Shown: piece after piece, positions 61,540 to 64,000 of the stretch
Layout of the letters: each line of letters starts with the position of its first letter
Position numbering within the stretch: position 1 is the first letter of the stretch
Assembly (NCBI GenBank): GCA_026126105.1
Contig: JAHCJV010000006.1
Span: 47,652-111,651 of the forward strand
Source of the DNA: Enhydrobacter sp.
Lineage (GTDB): Bacteria; Pseudomonadota; Alphaproteobacteria; Reyranellales; Reyranellaceae
DNA: 64,000 bases
Direction: 5' to 3'
Position numbers and translations under genes: made by a program
Notes under the pieces: model-generated
What the model was told of the DNA's origin: nothing
What the model saw: the letters and a program-made list of their open reading frames with translations, nothing else
The model's database searches: none

Positions 61540-61974
61540 TCACTCGAGGCGGACGTCCATGCTGTAGCGGGCGTTGCCGCGGGTGCTGCCGATGGCGATC
61601 AGGTAGGTGCCGGTGGCCGGCAGGCGGCCGCTCCAGCGCGTCGAGTCGTTGCCGTCGCCGGGGACGTGCAGTGCGCGGCCGTGGAACTGGAGCGTGCCGT
61701 CGGCATCGCGGCCGAGGGTGGTGCCGGGGGCGTAGATGTGAAAGAGGGCGTTGTCGTCGGGGATCGTCACGGTGACGGTCAGCAGCTGCCCCTCGTTCGC
61801 CGTCAGCGAATGGAGGTCGTATCGGCCGCGCTGGACGTGACCGCCGGCAATGCCGCGCGTCGAGCCGGTCGCGAAGAAGATCTTCTTCGGTTTCGGCAAC
61901 GGCTCGGCGGCGATCGCCGGACCGAGGGGCAGCAGCACGAGGGCGGCAAGCAACGAAGCGAACAGGCGTCTCAT
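61540..61974 (-). CDS. Secreted beta-sandwich protein (PliG/lysozyme-inhibitor-like)
   Basis: A 144-residue exported protein: signal peptide MRRLFASLLAALVLLPLG to IAAEP, then a beta-sandwich of the type YDLHSLTANEGQLLTVTV, NALFHIYAPG, RWSGRLPATGTYLIAIGS and ARYSMDVRL. This pattern is shared by g-type lysozyme inhibitor (PliG) and prepeptidase-like domains. Protection against host or predator lysozyme is possible but not shown. Seven bases separate it from the preceding cupin gene. Confidence 0.65.
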   Translation of the reverse strand: MRRLFASLLAALVLLPLGPAIAAEPLPKPKKIFFATGSTRGIAGGHVQRGRYDLHSLTANEGQLLTVTVTIPDDNALFHIYAPGTTLGRDADGTLQFHGRALHVPGDGNDSTRWSGRLPATGTYLIAIGSTRGNARYSMDVRLE

Positions 61975-61981
61975 GCGAGCG

Positions 61982-62404
61982 CTATTCCACGGCCCGCGTT
62001 TCGAATTCGGCCGGCATGGTGATCTCCAGCACCTCGAAGTCGTCGGAGTGGGCGATCTCCTTGTGGCTGATGCCCGGCGGCTGATAGACGGTCGAGCCGG
62101 CGACCAGCCGGTGCTCGCCATGGCCCTCGTACTCGAAGATCGCCCAGCCCTTGAGCACGTAGATGAACTGGAAATCCAGCGTGTGGGCGTGGCGCGGCGC
62201 ATCGGCATGCTGGCCGGGTTTCGCACGGATCACGTGGGCGCCGACCTTGCCGTCGGTCAGCGTTTCGAGGCCCAGCGAGCGGTACTCGAAGAACGGGCGC
62301 AGCCCGTCCGGCTTGAACGACTCGGGTCCCAGATGGTTCACGATGCCGATCTGGCGCGCCTGGTCCTGGGCGGCTTCCTCGGTGGTGGGAAACAGGTCGG
62401 GCAT
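61982..62404 (-). CDS. Cupin domain protein
   Basis: A 140-residue single cupin. Motif 1 around HADAPRHAHTLDFQFIYVLKG (in pieces) with two His, motif 2 GSTVYQPPGISHKEIAHSDD with one His. A mononuclear metal site is likely. Function unknown. It probably forms an operon with the downstream secreted protein and is divergent from the GTP cyclohydrolase II homologue. Confidence 0.85.
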   Translation of the reverse strand: MPDLFPTTEEAAQDQARQIGIVNHLGPESFKPDGLRPFFEYRSLGLETLTDGKVGAHVIRAKPGQHADAPRHAHTLDFQFIYVLKGWAIFEYEGHGEHRLVAGSTVYQPPGISHKEIAHSDDFEVLEITMPAEFETRAVE

Positions 62405-62514
62405 TGAAACCTCCGAATTCCGATCGACGAATCAAGCCGCAGTGGCGTCTTCCTTTCGTCATCCACGAGGCCTAGAATGCCTCGCTTTCCAAGCTGTTGT
62501 CCTGCGGAAAGCAC

Positions 62515-63750
62515 ATGGCTCACATCAGACTGAACACCCACCCCTCCCAGGGTGGCCAGACGGCGCCACCCGTCGTGTGGGGTGCCCGCGATCCGGTGAT
62601 CCGCGGTCCCGTCGTCGGCACGGTGGGCGATGCCGCGCGGCGCAACGCGATCGGCGTGCATTCCGGCAGCTACGGCATCTATCGCGCGCTGGCGATCGCG
62701 GCGCAGGAACTCAAGCCCGGCCACCGTCCCGATTACACCAACACCTCGCCGGCCGAGCGGATCGGCCCGTTCGAGAGCTGGTTCGATCCGAAGAAGATCG
62801 TGTCGCTCGATCCGTGGGGTCATATGGTGGCCGACGTGTTCGCCGACAAGCTCGCGGCGGGCTGGGACATCCGCCCGACCATCGCCGTCACCAAGGCGCA
62901 TGTGAACATGCCCGAGATCATGGACGCCATGGCCGCGGGCCGGCTCAAGCCCGACAACGACATCCTGAGCGGCTCGGGCGACGTCAAGGTAACCAAGGCG
63001 GCGATCGAGCCGGTGTGGTGGCTGCCCGGCATCGCCGAGCGCTTCGGCGTGCGCGAGGTCGACCTCCGGCGCACGCTGTTCGAGCAGACCGGCGGGATGT
63101 ACACCGAGCTGGTGACGCGGCCCGACCTCGAGCTGTTCCTGCCGCCGATCGGCGGCTCGACGATCTACTTCTTCGGCGACGTGTCGAAGCTGGGCAGGCC
63201 GGAGACGAAGATCGCCTGCCGCCTCCACGACGAGTGCAACGGCTCCGACGTGTTCGGCTCCGACATCTGCACCTGCCGGCCCTACCTCGCGCACGGCATC
63301 GAGATCTGCATCGAGATGGCGCAGCAGGGCGGGGTCGGCGTGGTCGTCTACAACCGCAAGGAAGGGCGCGCGCTGGGCGAGGTCACCAAGTTCCTGGTCT
63401 ACAACGCGCGCAAGCGCCAGCCGGGAGGCGATTCGGCGGCACAGTACTTCAATCGCACGGAGTGCGTGGCGGGCGTTCAGGACATGCGTTTCCAGGAGCT
63501 GATGCCCGACGTGTTCCATTGGCTCGGCATCGCCCGCATCGACCGCTTCGCCTCGATGAGCAACATGAAGAGCGACGCCTTGCGCGAGCAGGGCATCGAG
63601 ATCGTCGAGCAGGTGCCAATCCCCGACGAGCTGATCCCGGCGGACGCGCTGGTGGAGATGGATGCCAAGAAGGCCGCCGGCTACTTCAGCCCGGTCAAGC
63701 CGCTCGTCGCCGACCTCGTCAAGGCCAAGGGCCGTGGCCTCGAGGACTAG
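62515..63750 (+). CDS. GTP cyclohydrolase II homologue (URC1-like)
   Basis: A 411-residue protein. The C-terminal half has the RibA core: zinc cysteines C241, C252 and C254 (DECNGSDVFGSDICTC), GVGVVVYNRKEGRALGE in place of the usual RQEGRGIG segment, and the region near RIDRFASMSNMKS. The ~200-residue N-terminal extension is typical of URC1, the GTP cyclohydrolase II homologue needed for uracil catabolism in yeasts and found in bacteria, rather than riboflavin RibA. The ATG at 62515 has GGAAA upstream. No other URC genes are seen here. Confidence 0.8.
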   Translation: MAHIRLNTHPSQGGQTAPPVVWGARDPVIRGPVVGTVGDAARRNAIGVHSGSYGIYRALAIAAQELKPGHRPDYTNTSPAERIGPFESWFDPKKIVSLDPWGHMVADVFADKLAAGWDIRPTIAVTKAHVNMPEIMDAMAAGRLKPDNDILSGSGDVKVTKAAIEPVWWLPGIAERFGVREVDLRRTLFEQTGGMYTELVTRPDLELFLPPIGGSTIYFFGDVSKLGRPETKIACRLHDECNGSDVFGSDICTCRPYLAHGIEICIEMAQQGGVGVVVYNRKEGRALGEVTKFLVYNARKRQPGGDSAAQYFNRTECVAGVQDMRFQELMPDVFHWLGIARIDRFASMSNMKSDALREQGIEIVEQVPIPDELIPADALVEMDAKKAAGYFSPVKPLVADLVKAKGRGLED

Positions 63751-64000
63751 CTACGGGCAGCGGCGGGCGAACGGCACCGGACTGCCGCCATTGGTGAACA
63801 CGCCGTCGCGGATCAGGACCTGGTTGGTGTCGACGAGCGTGGACTGCACGACGCGCATGCCCTGGGCGGTGAACTCCAGGGTTTCAACGGTGCACCGGCC
63901 GTTCTGGTCGCGCCAGTTGGTGCGGTCGTGGCGCGTGCGGATGCGCAGCGTGCCGGCCGTCAACGGCTCGGCGCCTTCCAGCGCATGCTCGTACAGGCCA
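63751..64000 (-). CDS. Hypothetical protein, C-terminal part (cut by window edge)
   Basis: The 83 visible C-terminal codons encode YEHALEGAEPLTAGTLRIR..., a beta-rich segment with two Cys (NGRCTVETLEF and the end FARRCP) that could pair in an exported protein. No family recognised. The frame continues past the window edge, and its stop is next to the convergent GTP cyclohydrolase II homologue. Confidence 0.6.
   Translation of the reverse strand, partial: GLYEHALEGAEPLTAGTLRIRTRHDRTNWRDQNGRCTVETLEFTAQGMRVVQSTLVDTNQVLIRDGVFTNGGSPVPFARRCP

Overview
The window is 64 kb of GC-rich, tightly packed chromosome with about 60 intact genes, three pseudogenes, and no RNA genes, CRISPR array or insertion sequence that I can recognise. 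Codon use, the alphaproteobacterial ATPase inhibitor zeta subunit (DUF1476), a TctC/Bug binding protein, a TAXI-TRAP binding protein and many amidohydrolase, cupin and VOC genes point to an alphaproteobacterium, possibly of the Rhodospirillales. I cannot name the species. Most of the window is metabolic and transport 'accessory' chromosome rather than a single island.

Layout. 1-10.4 kb: partial glycosyltransferase, MaoC/FAS1-type dehydratase, zeta subunit, purB, HAD phosphatase, MarC protein, FAH-family hydrolase, secreted nuclease, alpha/beta hydrolase-TetR operon, membrane class III cyclase and an AIG2-type cyclotransferase. 10.4-13.6 kb: VOC protein, then an ArsR-led operon (AHSA1, transglutaminase-like, DUF899, DUF3072) with a strong palindrome on the ArsR start codon. 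13.7-21.4 kb: DUF72, an RND efflux pair, an 8-oxoguanine-deaminase-like amidohydrolase, an LLM oxidoreductase. 21.4-25.5 kb: a patch of decay (GFA, cupin and TPR pseudogenes) around an intact beta-lactamase-like/RTX fusion protein. 25.5-48.7 kb: zwf, a sulfatase-family enzyme with an altered maturation motif, a decarboxylase-like amidohydrolase, radC, map, two CinA-type proteins, AbrB and BASS-type transporters, amidase, a secreted metallopeptidase, two divergent trypsin-like proteases, and a GntR/amidohydrolase/TctC group. 49.0-51.4 kb: an 807-residue RTX protein made of five ~131-residue repeats.

52.5-60.3 kb is the most coherent system: a zinc-limitation (Zur) cluster. zur, two COG0523 GTPases (one ZigA-like), DUF1826, a second-copy type HisI that has lost a zinc-ligand cysteine, FolE, an iron-type alcohol dehydrogenase, two small related helical proteins and a small Tat-secreted cysteine protein are arranged around three Zur-box-like palindromes. 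The pieces fit a zinc-sparing and zinc-delivery response. Oddly, the Zur protein itself appears to lack most ligands of the usual sensory zinc site.

60.3-64 kb: TAXI binding protein, a secreted beta-sandwich protein, a cupin, a GTP cyclohydrolase II homologue of the URC1 type, and a truncated hypothetical gene at the edge.
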